A DNA stretch of 64,000 nucleotides from Bradymonas sediminis (GTDB lineage Bacteria > Myxococcota_A > Bradymonadia > Bradymonadales > Bradymonadaceae): positions 3,598,501-3,662,500 of the forward strand of contig NZ_CP030032.1 of the NCBI RefSeq assembly GCF_003258315.1. The letters are read 5' to 3'. The position numbers and the translations under genes were made by a program. The notes under the pieces are model-generated. The model was not told the origin of the DNA, did not search any database, and saw only the letters and a list, made by a program, of their open reading frames with translations. Shown piece after piece: positions 17,160-27,968 of the stretch (its first letter is position 1; the number at the start of each line of letters is the position of its first letter).

Positions 17160-19796
17160 ATGAGGAATATTCTGGAGATGCGAACCCGCCTAGTTAAACC
17201 GGCCGCCCGCCGCGCCGCGCCCCTGTGGGTCGCGCTGGCCGCGCTGCTCGCATTTCCGACCTCGGCCCTCGCCCAAGAAGAGCCGACCCCGAGCGACGGG
17301 ATCATCTTCCCCGACCAATCCATCACGACCCGCGCTGACGCGACCAGCCTGGAGGTCAACCCGGCCGGCCTCGGGTTCATGCGCGGGATGCAATTCGCCC
17401 TCGGCCTCCAAGAGCCCAGCGAAGACTTTAAGGGCGTGAGCAATGAGGGCGTCGGCGCATTCTTAGCCGGCGGCACCGGCGCGTTCGCGGCCGGGTTCTC
17501 GACCCAGTGGATGAGCCGAAGTGACCTCGGCTACCGGGCCCGTGACTTCCGAAAATACACCTTCGGCGCCGGCGTGAGCACCGGGTCAAACCTGAGCCTG
17601 GGGGCGGCGCTTAACTTCTTCGGCAGCAGCGATGACGCGGCGCTCGACGAGTTGATGAGCTGGGACCTCGGCCTGATGTGGCGCCCCTCGGCGAACCTCG
17701 GCTTCGGGGTGCGGGTGCGCGACCTCAACCAACCGTATTTTTACACCCCCGACCCCAGCGTGCGCCAACCCGGCAGCGCCCTGCCGATTCGGGCCGATCT
17801 CGGCGTGGCGCTTCGCTTCTGGGACGGCCGCGCGCTCCTGGACCCGGCGGTTGGCTTTAGCTCCACGGGCACCTCGCTCTTCTTTCGCCCGCGGGTCGCG
17901 CTCGAGCCCTTCCCGGGCGTGCGCATCTTCGCGCGCACCGAATTCGACTTCGACCTCGAGCCCGACAATACCTCTACGACCTGGAACCAGACCGTGGCCG
18001 GCCTGTCCCTGCACACCTACGGCGTGGGCGCCGAGACCGCGGCTATCGCGGATTTCAGCGGCGAGAGTAAATTCCTCGGCTCCACCCACCTGATCAGCGT
18101 CGGCTCTCAACGCGCGCGCGAGCTCGCCCCGCCCGAGCGCCGCTGGCAATTGGTCAACCTCAACGGCGGCATCGCCGAGCAGCCATCCTCGGGGTTCTTG
18201 CGCCCGACCATCGACAGCTTCTTGTCATTGCTCCTCAAAATCGAGCAGCTCACCAACGACCCGAGCATCGAGGGCGTCGTCTTTAACGTCGGCGAAAGCG
18301 GCCTCGGCTATGCCCAGATCTGGGAGCTTCGCCAGGCGATCGCCCGGCTTCGCGCCGCCGGCAAGTCCACGGTCAGCGTCCTGACCAACCCGACCTTCCG
18401 CGAGACCTATCTCGCCAGCGCCGCCGAGAATCTGTGGCTGCTGCCGCCCGCGCCCTACGGCGCCGACGGCGTGAGCATGTCGATGACCTCCTACGCCGCG
18501 CTGCTGGCCAAAGCCGGCATCGAGGCGGAGTTTTTGCGCATCGGGCGCTATAAATCGGCCCCCGAGTCCTACACCTTCCGCACCCCGTCGCCCGAAGCCA
18601 CCGAGCAGATCACCGATTATCTCGACGGCCTCTACGCCCAGGCGACCGACGCCATGGCCGGGGACCGAAGCATGAGCGCGCAGGCGTATCGCGAAGCCGT
18701 CGACGCGGTACCTCATCTGCCCAGCGACGCGGTCGAGATGGGGCTGGCCGACAATGTCATCTACCTGGACTCCATCCAGGAGCGGCTGCGCGAGGAGTTC
18801 GGCGGCCACCTGCGCCTCGAAGATCGCTACCCGACCCACCCGGCCGCCGATATGCGCTGGGGCTCGCGCCCCGAGGTCGCCGTCGTGGTCATCTCGGGGA
18901 TGATCGTGCGCGGCCAATCCGGCGGCACGCCCTTTCTCAACGAGACCGTCAGCGGCAGCGACACGCTCACCAAGGTCTTCGGCAAGCTGCGACGCGACCC
19001 GAATATCCGCGCGGTCGTGCTGCGCATCGACAGCCCCGGCGGCAGCGCCGTGGCCAGCGACCTGATCTTTCGCGAGATCCGCCAGCTCGCCAAGGACAAA
19101 CCCGTCATCGCCTCGATGGGCAATGTCGCGGCCAGCGGCGGCTATTATGCAGCGGCCGGCGGCGACGAGATCTTCGCCACGCCCCACACCCTGACCGGGT
19201 CCATCGGCATCTTCGCGGGTAAATTCAGCATCTCCAAACTCGCGGGTATGTTGGGCGTCAGCTCCACCCGACTCCAGCGCGGCGCGCGCAGCGATTCCTT
19301 CAGCCTCTTTCACCCCTGGGACGCCGCCCAGCGCGAGGGCGTATCCAAGTCGATCACCTATCTCTACCGGCTCTTTATCGAGCAGGTCGCCAGCACCCGC
19401 CCGCTGAGCGTCGACGAAGTCGACGCGGTCGGGCGCGGGCATATCTGGGACGGCGAGCGCGCCAAGCAGCATAAGTTGGTCGACCGGATCGGCGGGCTCA
19501 CCGACGCCATGCACCGCGCCGCCGAGCTCGCCGGCCTGCCGGCCGACGCGGTCGACTATCGCCTCTACCCCGATGATGTAGGTATCTTTGACCCCGGCGC
19601 CACGGCGGTGCACGCGGCCATGCTCGAAAAACTCGGCGCCGACGTCCTCGGCATGGATAGCTCGGCCGACCAGCTCAGCCTGGACTCCGCGGTGGGCGGG
19701 CTGATCCAACACCTCGGCCGGGGCATCCTGATGCCGCTGCTCTATCACGACCAGGAGGCATTAACCCTGCTGCCGGTGGTCGTCGAGGTGGACTAA
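17160..19796 (+). CDS. sppA: SppA-type signal peptide peptidase with N-terminal barrel-like domain
   Basis: S49-family serine peptidase, normally a membrane-bound enzyme that degrades cleaved signal peptides. The N-terminus carries a signal peptide ending FPTSALAQEE. Residues about 55-320 look like an outer-membrane beta-barrel: alternating aromatic and polar strands and the FadL/PorV-like phrase ATSLEVNPAGLGF. Two S49 domains follow. The catalytic Lys is in RIGRYKSAPES (Lys465) and the Ser in VAASGGYYAAAGG (Ser659), 194 residues apart, close to the 200 in E. coli SppA (Lys209, Ser409). RIDSPGGSAVASDLI is also conserved. The ATG at 17178 is an alternative start. The barrel fusion is the odd feature; location (outer versus inner membrane) is inference. 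Confidence 0.85.
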   Translation: MRNILEMRTRLVKPAARRAAPLWVALAALLAFPTSALAQEEPTPSDGIIFPDQSITTRADATSLEVNPAGLGFMRGMQFALGLQEPSEDFKGVSNEGVGAFLAGGTGAFAAGFSTQWMSRSDLGYRARDFRKYTFGAGVSTGSNLSLGAALNFFGSSDDAALDELMSWDLGLMWRPSANLGFGVRVRDLNQPYFYTPDPSVRQPGSALPIRADLGVALRFWDGRALLDPAVGFSSTGTSLFFRPRVALEPFPGVRIFARTEFDFDLEPDNTSTTWNQTVAGLSLHTYGVGAETAAIADFSGESKFLGSTHLISVGSQRARELAPPERRWQLVNLNGGIAEQPSSGFLRPTIDSFLSLLLKIEQLTNDPSIEGVVFNVGESGLGYAQIWELRQAIARLRAAGKSTVSVLTNPTFRETYLASAAENLWLLPPAPYGADGVSMSMTSYAALLAKAGIEAEFLRIGRYKSAPESYTFRTPSPEATEQITDYLDGLYAQATDAMAGDRSMSAQAYREAVDAVPHLPSDAVEMGLADNVIYLDSIQERLREEFGGHLRLEDRYPTHPAADMRWGSRPEVAVVVISGMIVRGQSGGTPFLNETVSGSDTLTKVFGKLRRDPNIRAVVLRIDSPGGSAVASDLIFREIRQLAKDKPVIASMGNVAASGGYYAAAGGDEIFATPHTLTGSIGIFAGKFSISKLAGMLGVSSTRLQRGARSDSFSLFHPWDAAQREGVSKSITYLYRLFIEQVASTRPLSVDEVDAVGRGHIWDGERAKQHKLVDRIGGLTDAMHRAAELAGLPADAVDYRLYPDDVGIFDPGATAVHAAMLEKLGADVLGMDSSADQLSLDSAVGGLIQHLGRGILMPLLYHDQEALTLLPVVVEVD

Positions 19797-19801
19797 AACC
19801 C

Positions 19802-21919
19802 TCAGTCACCCCAGATGTCGAGGACCTTGGTCTTCGGCGCCTTCTTGGGCTTGGGCTTCGACTTTTTCTGGTCGTCAAAAAGCCTGATGGGCTGATTCTT
19901 CGACGATTTGCTGCGCCGGGAGCTCGCCCGGCGCGCCGGCTTGGGCGCGGGCTTGGGCTCCTTGGGCTCGAAGGTCAACGAGACCTGCGTGACCCGCGCC
20001 GACAGGTCCGTCCAGCGCACTTCCTCGCGCACCTCTCGGCCGTCCTCAAGGGTGGCGACGACCTCGTGCACATCCTCACGAACAAGCCCCGAGACGTCGA
20101 CCGGCGAGTGCCCGCGCACTCTGCCGTTGACCTTGATCTCGGCGTTGGTCGGGTAGGTCGTGACCTTGAGCACCCCGCCCACGGGCTGCAATTTAAACTC
20201 TATAATTTCGGTGTCTTCTTTGACCTGGACCGTGCGCTCTTCGCTGTCATAGCCCTGCGCGACCACCTGGACTTCGAGCAAACTCTCAAGCGCGGCGCCG
20301 CTGAGCGTGAACGGCGTCAGCCCGACCGCTTCGCCGTTGATGCTCACCCGCGCGCCCGCCGGCTCCGAGATGATGCGGATGTCCCGGGCGTCGAGCGCTT
20401 GCGCGGCCGCCGGCGCCTGGGGCTGGGCCTGGAGCGCAAACGCCGCAGGCTCGGTCGCCACCGCCTCGGGGCCTGAGCCCATACTCCCCACAAAGATCAT
20501 CGCGCCTACCAGCAGCAGCACCGCGACGCTGAGCACCCCGATGAGCACCGGCGGCCGGCGCAACGCCGGCGGCACAAACCGCTCCATCAGCGGAAGCTCG
20601 CTCTCCGAGGTGATCTGATGGGACTCGGTGTCCAGGCTCGCGCCGAACCCGCCCGCCGCCGCCGGACTCGCCGACGCATTGGCCTGGGGCTTCGGAATCG
20701 CGCCGGGTGGCGGCGCGAATCCGGCCGGCGGGGCAAACCCCGCCGGGGGCGCGAACCCGGCGGGTGGCAACTCATTTCGTCCAATCTGGTCGCGGATATG
20801 ATTCGGCGGCTTCTCGCCCTCGGCCCCCCAGATGCGCGTGGGCTCCTCTTCGCGAAACGGGTTGTCGGCATCCTCACGCTCAAGCTCAGCCACCTCTTCT
20901 AAGAGCGAGGCGCCCGGCGCAAAGATCATGCTCGCCTCGTCGGCCTGGTAGTCGACCCGCGACATCGTCGAGCTGGTGTCCTCGGGGTGGCGCCCCCCGA
21001 GCAGGTCGCCCACAAACTGAGCCAACTCGGTGCGCCGGTACGGCTCCCCCTGGCGGTCCAGATACGCCACCAAGTCTGTCTGCATATCCAGCGCCGACGC
21101 GTAGCGCTTCTGGGCGTCGCGCCGCGTCGCCCGCGTGATGATCTCGGCGAGCTGCGGGTCGAGGTCCGGGCGGATCGCAAAGATCGGCGCGAAGTCGGCC
21201 TGGCGCACCGACTTCAGCAGCCGCGCCTCGTCGATGCCCTGATAGGGGTGCTTGCCCGCCAACAGCTCATAGAGAACCATCCCCGCGGCGAATACGTCGG
21301 TGCGATGGTCGATATGGTGCCCGTAAGCCTGCTCGGGCGACATATAGTAGAATTTGCCCTTAATGATGCCGTGCTGGGTATTATTCTCGTCGTTGAGCTG
21401 GGCCTTGGCGATGCCAAAATCGACCAGCTTCACCTCCCCCTCGTGGCTGATCATGATATTCTGGGGAGACACGTCGCGGTGCACGATCTCGAGCGGGCGC
21501 CCGTCCGCATCCGAGCGCGAGTGGGCATAGTGCAGCCCCCCGAGCGCCTCGGCCATGATAAAGACCAGCGCCGCCACCGGGATGGCCCGGCCCCCCTGGC
21601 GCAGCGCCTTGCGGATCTGAAAGAGGTCGACCCCGTCGATAAACTCCATCGCGATAAAATACTGCCCGTCGATACACCCCAGGTCGAATATCTGGGCGAT
21701 ATTGGGGTGAGTCAGGTGCACCGCGATGCGCGCCTCATCCACGAGCATCTGGGCGATATCTTCTTCTTGACCGAAATGAGGGTGCAGCCGCTTGATCGCC
21801 AGCAACTTCTCGAAGCCGCCCAGGCCAACCGTCTTGGCGCGATAAATCTCGGCCATTCCCCCAACCGCAACGCGCTCCAATAGCGTATACTTGCCAAAAT
21901 TTTCGATGCTTTCTACCAT
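19802..21919 (-). CDS. Ser/Thr protein kinase with C-terminal PEGA domains
   Basis: Hanks-type kinase. The kinase domain starts at residue 8 (YTLLERVAVGGMAEIYRAK) and is complete: ATP-binding lysine in LLAIKRLHPHF, catalytic loop VHRDVSPQNIM, metal motif LVDFGIAKA, activation-segment end YYMSPEQAYG. A linker of about 170 residues is acidic and then Pro-rich, with a run of PPAGFA repeats. One membrane helix (IGVLSVAVLLLVGAMIFVG) leads to two PEGA repeats (RIISEPAGARVSINGEAVG and LKVTTYPTNAEIKVNGRVRG), probably facing the periplasm. The tail is Lys-rich. It is divergent from an FHA/sigma-54 activator, suggesting a signalling pair. It converges on sppA with only 5 bp between the stops. Confidence 0.93.
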   Translation of the reverse strand: MVESIENFGKYTLLERVAVGGMAEIYRAKTVGLGGFEKLLAIKRLHPHFGQEEDIAQMLVDEARIAVHLTHPNIAQIFDLGCIDGQYFIAMEFIDGVDLFQIRKALRQGGRAIPVAALVFIMAEALGGLHYAHSRSDADGRPLEIVHRDVSPQNIMISHEGEVKLVDFGIAKAQLNDENNTQHGIIKGKFYYMSPEQAYGHHIDHRTDVFAAGMVLYELLAGKHPYQGIDEARLLKSVRQADFAPIFAIRPDLDPQLAEIITRATRRDAQKRYASALDMQTDLVAYLDRQGEPYRRTELAQFVGDLLGGRHPEDTSSTMSRVDYQADEASMIFAPGASLLEEVAELEREDADNPFREEEPTRIWGAEGEKPPNHIRDQIGRNELPPAGFAPPAGFAPPAGFAPPPGAIPKPQANASASPAAAGGFGASLDTESHQITSESELPLMERFVPPALRRPPVLIGVLSVAVLLLVGAMIFVGSMGSGPEAVATEPAAFALQAQPQAPAAAQALDARDIRIISEPAGARVSINGEAVGLTPFTLSGAALESLLEVQVVAQGYDSEERTVQVKEDTEIIEFKLQPVGGVLKVTTYPTNAEIKVNGRVRGHSPVDVSGLVREDVHEVVATLEDGREVREEVRWTDLSARVTQVSLTFEPKEPKPAPKPARRASSRRSKSSKNQPIRLFDDQKKSKPKPKKAPKTKVLDIWGD

Positions 21920-22173
21920 GTCGAGGCTGTCATTTGATCGGACTCAGCTACTTTTAAATGCCTCGCGTTCCCAAGCTCCGCGGGGCTGCGCTCTTAATAT
22001 ACGACGGACGATGCGCTTTCGTCCATCAGTGCCTTTATCTTATTTTCGCCCAATGAATTAAGGTGATAGGATTCGCCGTGAAGTGATACATGACGCCGCT
22101 TTAGCGGGCGAAGCCGAGCGGATGGCGCGCCGATTTCTCGCCCACCTTCGTGCCCTAGACGATACGAGCAGAT
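21920..22173. promoter_or_regulatory. Divergent control region of the kinase and FHA activator genes
   Basis: 254 bp between two divergent starts, so it must hold promoters for both. I saw no clear sigma-70 or sigma-54 consensus and no gene. Confidence 0.4.
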
Positions 22174-23622
<1,449 letters not shown>

Positions 23623-23691
23623 GCGGTCGGCGCCGGCGGGCGCGGGGGTGCTGCGCACCAGGTAGGGGGGCGCACGCCGGCAGGAGCACAC

Positions 23692-24495
23692 TCAGTGAAT
23701 GTCGACGTCCACCTGGCGCAGCGTGGTGAACACGATGCTCGACTGCCCCACAGAGCCCAGAGTGAGGTCAAAATTCATCCGCTTCAGCCCGACCGTCTGG
23801 CCAGCCCCGGCGTTTAGCCAGGCCGCCGAGATGGCGAGCTCCTCTTGCTCGGCCGGCTGACTCGCCCGCTTGAGAAAGCGCCCATCGAGCAGCGCCTCCA
23901 CCATGGTATTGGACTCAATCGGCTCAAAAGAAATCCCAAGCGCTTCTCGACGTGAGTAGGACTCGCCCTGCACGGGGCTCAGAATGTGCGGGATCGCAGC
24001 AGGCTCGAGAGTATTGGTGCTCTTCTTTATGCCGGGCGCCTCCATCTGCGAGCGGTAGACCGCGGCGAGCCCACGGCGTGACGGCGCCGAATACACCCCG
24101 TCGCCCTGATGGGTCAGCTCAATCCACTCAAAATCCGCGTCATCGCTCGCGCCTTCGTCCCCAAGCCCGATGCGCACCGTCCCATCGGTCACCGCGACCT
24201 CTTCCTCCTCGGTGGAGTTATTATCGGGTCGAATCATAAACGTCGCGCGGAACTGCACATCGACCTGGGCCGGGTCGACCTCCATATTGCCATTGACCGA
24301 CGGGTCGAGATCCGGGCTGACCTCGACGTCCATCATTCTTATCGGCCACTCATAGCCTTCCCGATTGCTCTGTGCATCGGTGACGCTTTCTTCGCCCGGA
24401 GTGCTGTCATCTGAATCACCACAGGCCGACAGACCCACGCCAAGGATAAGTAGAAGAACGCCATGGCACATGATCAACGCGTATTTTTTCTGCAT
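23692..24495 (-). CDS. Putative lipoprotein of unknown function
   Basis: I do not recognise the family. The frame opens at 24546, but the ATG at 24495 has a GGGGAG site just upstream and directly precedes the signal peptide VLLLILGVGLSACGDSDD, with a lipobox LSAC. The mature protein of about 240 residues is acidic and contains QVDVQFRATFMIRPDNNSTE and a HILSPVQGESYSRREALG phrase typical of extracytoplasmic beta-sandwich proteins. Aspartates at +2 to +4 after the Cys may influence sorting. It stands alone, tail to tail with the FHA activator, and 165 bp of non-coding sequence precedes the repeat array upstream. Confidence 0.75.
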   Translation of the reverse strand: MQKKYALIMCHGVLLLILGVGLSACGDSDDSTPGEESVTDAQSNREGYEWPIRMMDVEVSPDLDPSVNGNMEVDPAQVDVQFRATFMIRPDNNSTEEEEVAVTDGTVRIGLGDEGASDDADFEWIELTHQGDGVYSAPSRRGLAAVYRSQMEAPGIKKSTNTLEPAAIPHILSPVQGESYSRREALGISFEPIESNTMVEALLDGRFLKRASQPAEQEELAISAAWLNAGAGQTVGLKRMNFDLTLGSVGQSSIVFTTLRQVDVDIH

Positions 24496-25050
24496 TTTCT
24501 CCCCAAATAATCGGCCCGGACGCGATGAAGCTATCCTATACACCAAGACGTCATCGTTGCGCTTGGCGCGACTGCCGCGCCCTCTTGCGCGATCCGGGCA
24601 TTAAAGATCAAAGTCGATTTATAGCAGGAGCGCCAACAGAATCAAGCCGTCGGCGCGCGCAGCCTGCGCAAACGGTCGGCGCCCCGGGCTGGGGGGCTCG
24701 ACGAGCCTGCGCAAACGGTCGGCGACCCCCGGCTGGGGCTCGACGAGCCTACGTAAACGGTCGGCGACCGCCCGGTTGGGGCTCGGCGAGCCTGCGCAAA
24801 CGGTCGGCGACCGCCCGGTTGGGGCTCGGCGAGCCTGCGCAAACGGTCGAGGCGCGTTTGGGGGAGCTCCGAAGCCCGGCGCGGCCTCAATCCGCGGCTT
24901 CATCTGCTGGTGGAATGCAGATTGTGCCCCAAAAAAAAAACTACTCTGCCTGGTAAAAACGCTCGAAAGCTCTTGTACGGGTGCTTTTAGACCCGAAAAG
25001 ATCAGGTTCAATATTACCACTCATCCACTCAACGACGACAACTTTCAGAA
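24496..25050. other. Intergenic region with 43-bp tandem repeats
   Basis: The 555 bp between the lipoprotein gene and the HEAT-repeat gene contain five copies of a GC-rich 43-bp unit (24661-24850), a run of ten A residues near 24931 and otherwise nothing I can support. Open frames of 60 to 140 codons cross the repeats on both strands, but they are products of the repeat composition. Confidence 0.6.
24661..24850. repeat. Five tandem copies of a 43-bp unit
   Basis: AGCCTGCGCAAACGGTCGG-type units begin at 24661, 24704, 24746, 24789 and 24832, so the period is 42-43 bp. The copies at 24746 and 24789 (after a few changes) and at 24832 are the most alike. Each inner unit holds the palindrome CGGTCGGCGACCG. 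There are no unique spacers, so it is not a CRISPR array. It could be a protein-binding array, a slipped-strand minisatellite or a transcript hairpin cluster. Confidence 0.85.
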
Positions 25051-26188
25051 TTACCCTTTTCGCTCAAGAATCTCGCGAATCACTCCCACGAGCCCACTGG
25101 GAAAATCCGCACTCACCGCACCCAAACTGGCCTCAACACTTTCTCGCTGCGAAGCCGACGGCGTCGTATAAACATAGTTTACCCGACTCGCCCAATGGGT
25201 GAGATAGCCCGCGATTCGCTCATTGAGCTCAGGGTGGGGGTGGTGGTCGTGGCTGGCGGTGGCGGCGCGCAGCAAGTACTCAAGCCGAGACCAGAACTCT
25301 AAATTATCGAAAATTTGCAAGACAACCGCGCGCGTATGATGGTGGCGTGTGTGGATATAGACATTCAGGAGCCGCCCAAGCGAGCTGTCATCGAGATCCT
25401 CGGACACGATATCTGCGGCCATTCGGCTATTGCTAGGGATTTCGTCCTCGAGCGCGGCCAGAAAATGCTCGCGATGCACGGCAGGGGCGACGTGACCAAG
25501 CGCGCGCAGCGCGAGGCGCCGGGTCTTAGACGAGGGGCTGGCGAGGTGAGGCAAAATAAGTTGAGCATCTCGGGGCTCTCCGATGTCGCCGAGGCCGCGC
25601 AGCCCCGCCTGCAAAATGCGCGTCTCCCCACCTTCGGCCAGCTCGCGATAGCGCTTGAGGAAGCCGCCCTCGCCCATCTGCTCAAGATAGTATCGGGCGT
25701 ATTGTCGAATCGACGCGCTGGCGTCCAGCAGCGCATCGGACAGCGGCGTCAAGGCCTGGTGGGGGAACCTTTGAACGTAGATCTCGAGGACTCGCTGGCG
25801 CACCATACGGTGCGGGTCAGCGCGGTGACTGGCGGCCAAATCCGCGAGTGCGTTGCCGCTGAGATGACGCCCCGCCGCCTCAATCGCGCCGGTTCTGAGG
25901 TTGATTGGCCGGAACCCCGCCAACCAGCTCATTGACCGCCTGGATGGCAGCCCGGACCACCGCCGGGCGCTCAAAGAGCGTGCCTACGAGCTGCGGCAAG
26001 ATCAACGCCTCATCGCAGGCGGCGATCTGCTCGATCAGCTCAACGCGTCGCCTAACCCGCCAACGACTCTTGCTCGTTTTTTCTAGCTTATGGACAAGCT
26101 CATAGGTCGTGAGCGCGGGGTTTCGCAATTTAGCCAACGGGTTCTCTCGACCTGAGAGGGGAGAATAGGCAATCGAGGCCGGCTGCAT
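25051..26188 (-). pseudogene. HEAT-repeat protein gene with a frameshift
   Basis: Two overlapping frames together encode one HEAT-repeat protein of about 380 residues. The upstream part (ATG at 26188, or TTG at 26197) ends LILPQLVGTLFERPAVVRAAIQ, then loses frame. The downstream part resumes with FRPINLRTGAIEAAGRHLSG and continues with clear HEAT-like repeats (YELAEGG to LRGLGDIGEPRDAQLILPHLASP, TRRLALRALGHVAPAVHREHF). The switch point is a run of four C residues (G on the coding strand) at 25915-25918; one base fewer restores a single frame. It begins 8-17 bp after a PEGA kinase gene, so they form an operon. A real mutation, a sequencing error or a programmed shift are all possible. Confidence 0.7.
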
Positions 26189-26204
26189 GCGGCGCAAACC
26201 ACCG

Positions 26205-27968
26205 CTAAATCCGCGGCTTCATCTCAACATAAAGGCTTTTGAACGCCCCGCTGCCCAGCTCAAGGGTCTGGGTATAGGGCAGATAGGAGGGGTGTGAGAC
26301 CTCGACGGTATGCTCGCCGGGGGCCAGGTCGAGCAGGGTGATCGGGGCGGCGCTGCCCTGGTCGACGCCGTCGACCTTGATCTGCAGCCCGGTCGGCGGC
26401 GACACGCTGAGCACCAGCGTCGCGGCCAGCGGCGCGTTCGAGGCGGCGGCGGCGGCGGCGGCGTCGACCACCGGCGCCTCGGCGTCTTGGGCGTCGCGCC
26501 CCTGCCAGACAATGACCGTGACCACCGCCAACACGCAGGCGACCGCCAGCGTCGCGCCGGCGATGAGTTTAAGCCGGCCGCTGCTGGGCGCGGGCGCCTG
26601 GGATGGATTCGGGATCTCGCGCGGCGTGTCATTGACGCCAAAGTCCTGGCCGTCCAGGGGGTGCGCCGGCGAGAGCGCGCGGGCGCCGCGGTTGGCCAGC
26701 GGTGACTGCATATCCTCGACGGTATCGGAGCCAAAGCCGCCGCCGTCATATGGGGCCGCTTCGGCCACGTCGACGACCTCGATGATGTCGTCCATGCCGA
26801 TGAGCAGCACGTCCTCTTCGGTCTCGGCCGCGAATTGATAGCTATCAAATCCGCCCGCCGCGACGATGGTATGCTCGGTGGCAAATTGCGCCGCGTCCTC
26901 GTTTGCCTGCGGGGCGATCTCGGAGTCCCAGAGCGTGTCACCCGAAGCCTCCGGATCCGCATCGGCCTCGGCCTGCTGCAGGCGACGCACATCGTCGGGG
27001 GTGTTAATATGCTGGAATTGCTGGCGTTTCTCGCGCTCCTTTGCGACGTCTTCGGCGAAGACATGCGCCATCCAGGCCGACATATCGGCGGCGCGAAAGC
27101 CGCCCTGGCCTTCCAAAAACTCGCCGATCGCCGCCGCGACCTCGCCGCCGGTCTGGTAGCGCTGCTCGCGGTCAGGGGCCAAAATCTTGGCCACAATCTG
27201 GTCGACCTGCGGCGGAATCGCGTCGTTATATTCGCTGGGCGCGGGCACATCGGGGTCGCGCAGCATCTGCAGCGTCTCGAAGTCATTCTCGCCGCGAAAC
27301 AGCCGCCGATTGGTCAGCAACTCCCACAAGAGCGTGCCGATCGAGAAGATATCGCTGCGGTGGTCGAGGTCCTGGCCGCGCACCTGGTCCGGGCTCATAT
27401 ACCCGAATTTCCCCTTGAGCACGCCGACCTGGGTGCGGGTCTCCTGGAAGGTGCCCTTGGCGATGCCGAAGTCGATGATCTTGACGTTGCCGCCGTAGGT
27501 CACCAGCACGTTTTGCGGGGAGATATCGCGGTGGATGATATTGAGCGGGTCCCCGTTCTCGTCGGTCATCGCGTGCACGTAGTCCATGCCCAGGGCGATC
27601 TCGCGCGCGATATAGCAGGCCATCGCCACGCCCATGATGTCTTTTTGGCGGCGCAAGACCCGCTGCAGCTCCAGCAGCTCCTTGCCGCTGATAAACTCCA
27701 TCAGGATATAAGGCGCGTTGTGGAAGCGCCCCAGCTCGTAGGTGCGCACGATATTGGGGTGCACCAACTGGACGGTGAGCGTCGCCTCGTCGATGAACAT
27801 CTGGACGAACTCGTCGTCCTCGGCCAGATGCGGCAGGATCCGCTTCAGCGCCAGATGCTTTTGCGATTCCGGGGCATTAAAGGGTTTTGCCCGAAAAATC
27901 TCGGCCATTCCCCCAACGCTGACTCGCTCTAATAGGCAATATTTGCCAAATAGCATCGGTCGATTCAC
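26205..27968 (-). CDS. Ser/Thr protein kinase with C-terminal PEGA-like domain
   Basis: Hanks-type kinase, 587 residues. The kinase domain starts at residue 8 (YCLLERVSVGGMAEIFRAK) with lysine in HLALKRILPHL, catalytic loop IIHRDISPQNVLV, metal motif IIDFGIAKG and GYMSPDQVRGQDLDHRSD. An acidic linker of about 150 residues leads to a single membrane helix (LIAGATLAVACVLAVVTVIVW), an Ala-rich stretch, then a PEGA-like domain (LSVSPPTGLQIKVDGVDQG, LAPGEHTVEVSHPSYLPYTQ). Architecture and linker are close to the kinase at 19.8-21.9 kb, so the two look like paralogues. The HEAT-repeat gene follows within 20 bp and is a candidate substrate or scaffold (inference). Confidence 0.93.
   Translation of the reverse strand: MNRPMLFGKYCLLERVSVGGMAEIFRAKPFNAPESQKHLALKRILPHLAEDDEFVQMFIDEATLTVQLVHPNIVRTYELGRFHNAPYILMEFISGKELLELQRVLRRQKDIMGVAMACYIAREIALGMDYVHAMTDENGDPLNIIHRDISPQNVLVTYGGNVKIIDFGIAKGTFQETRTQVGVLKGKFGYMSPDQVRGQDLDHRSDIFSIGTLLWELLTNRRLFRGENDFETLQMLRDPDVPAPSEYNDAIPPQVDQIVAKILAPDREQRYQTGGEVAAAIGEFLEGQGGFRAADMSAWMAHVFAEDVAKEREKRQQFQHINTPDDVRRLQQAEADADPEASGDTLWDSEIAPQANEDAAQFATEHTIVAAGGFDSYQFAAETEEDVLLIGMDDIIEVVDVAEAAPYDGGGFGSDTVEDMQSPLANRGARALSPAHPLDGQDFGVNDTPREIPNPSQAPAPSSGRLKLIAGATLAVACVLAVVTVIVWQGRDAQDAEAPVVDAAAAAAASNAPLAATLVLSVSPPTGLQIKVDGVDQGSAAPITLLDLAPGEHTVEVSHPSYLPYTQTLELGSGAFKSLYVEMKPRI

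Noticed and set aside
24661-24850. CRISPR array
   Set aside because: The whole 43-bp unit repeats; there are no unique spacers and no cas genes nearby.
24642-24890. Minus-strand 82-codon frame with Arg/Pro-rich repeats
   Set aside because: It follows directly from the 43-bp repeat composition; frames of the same length exist on the plus strand, and there is no ribosome site or conserved domain.
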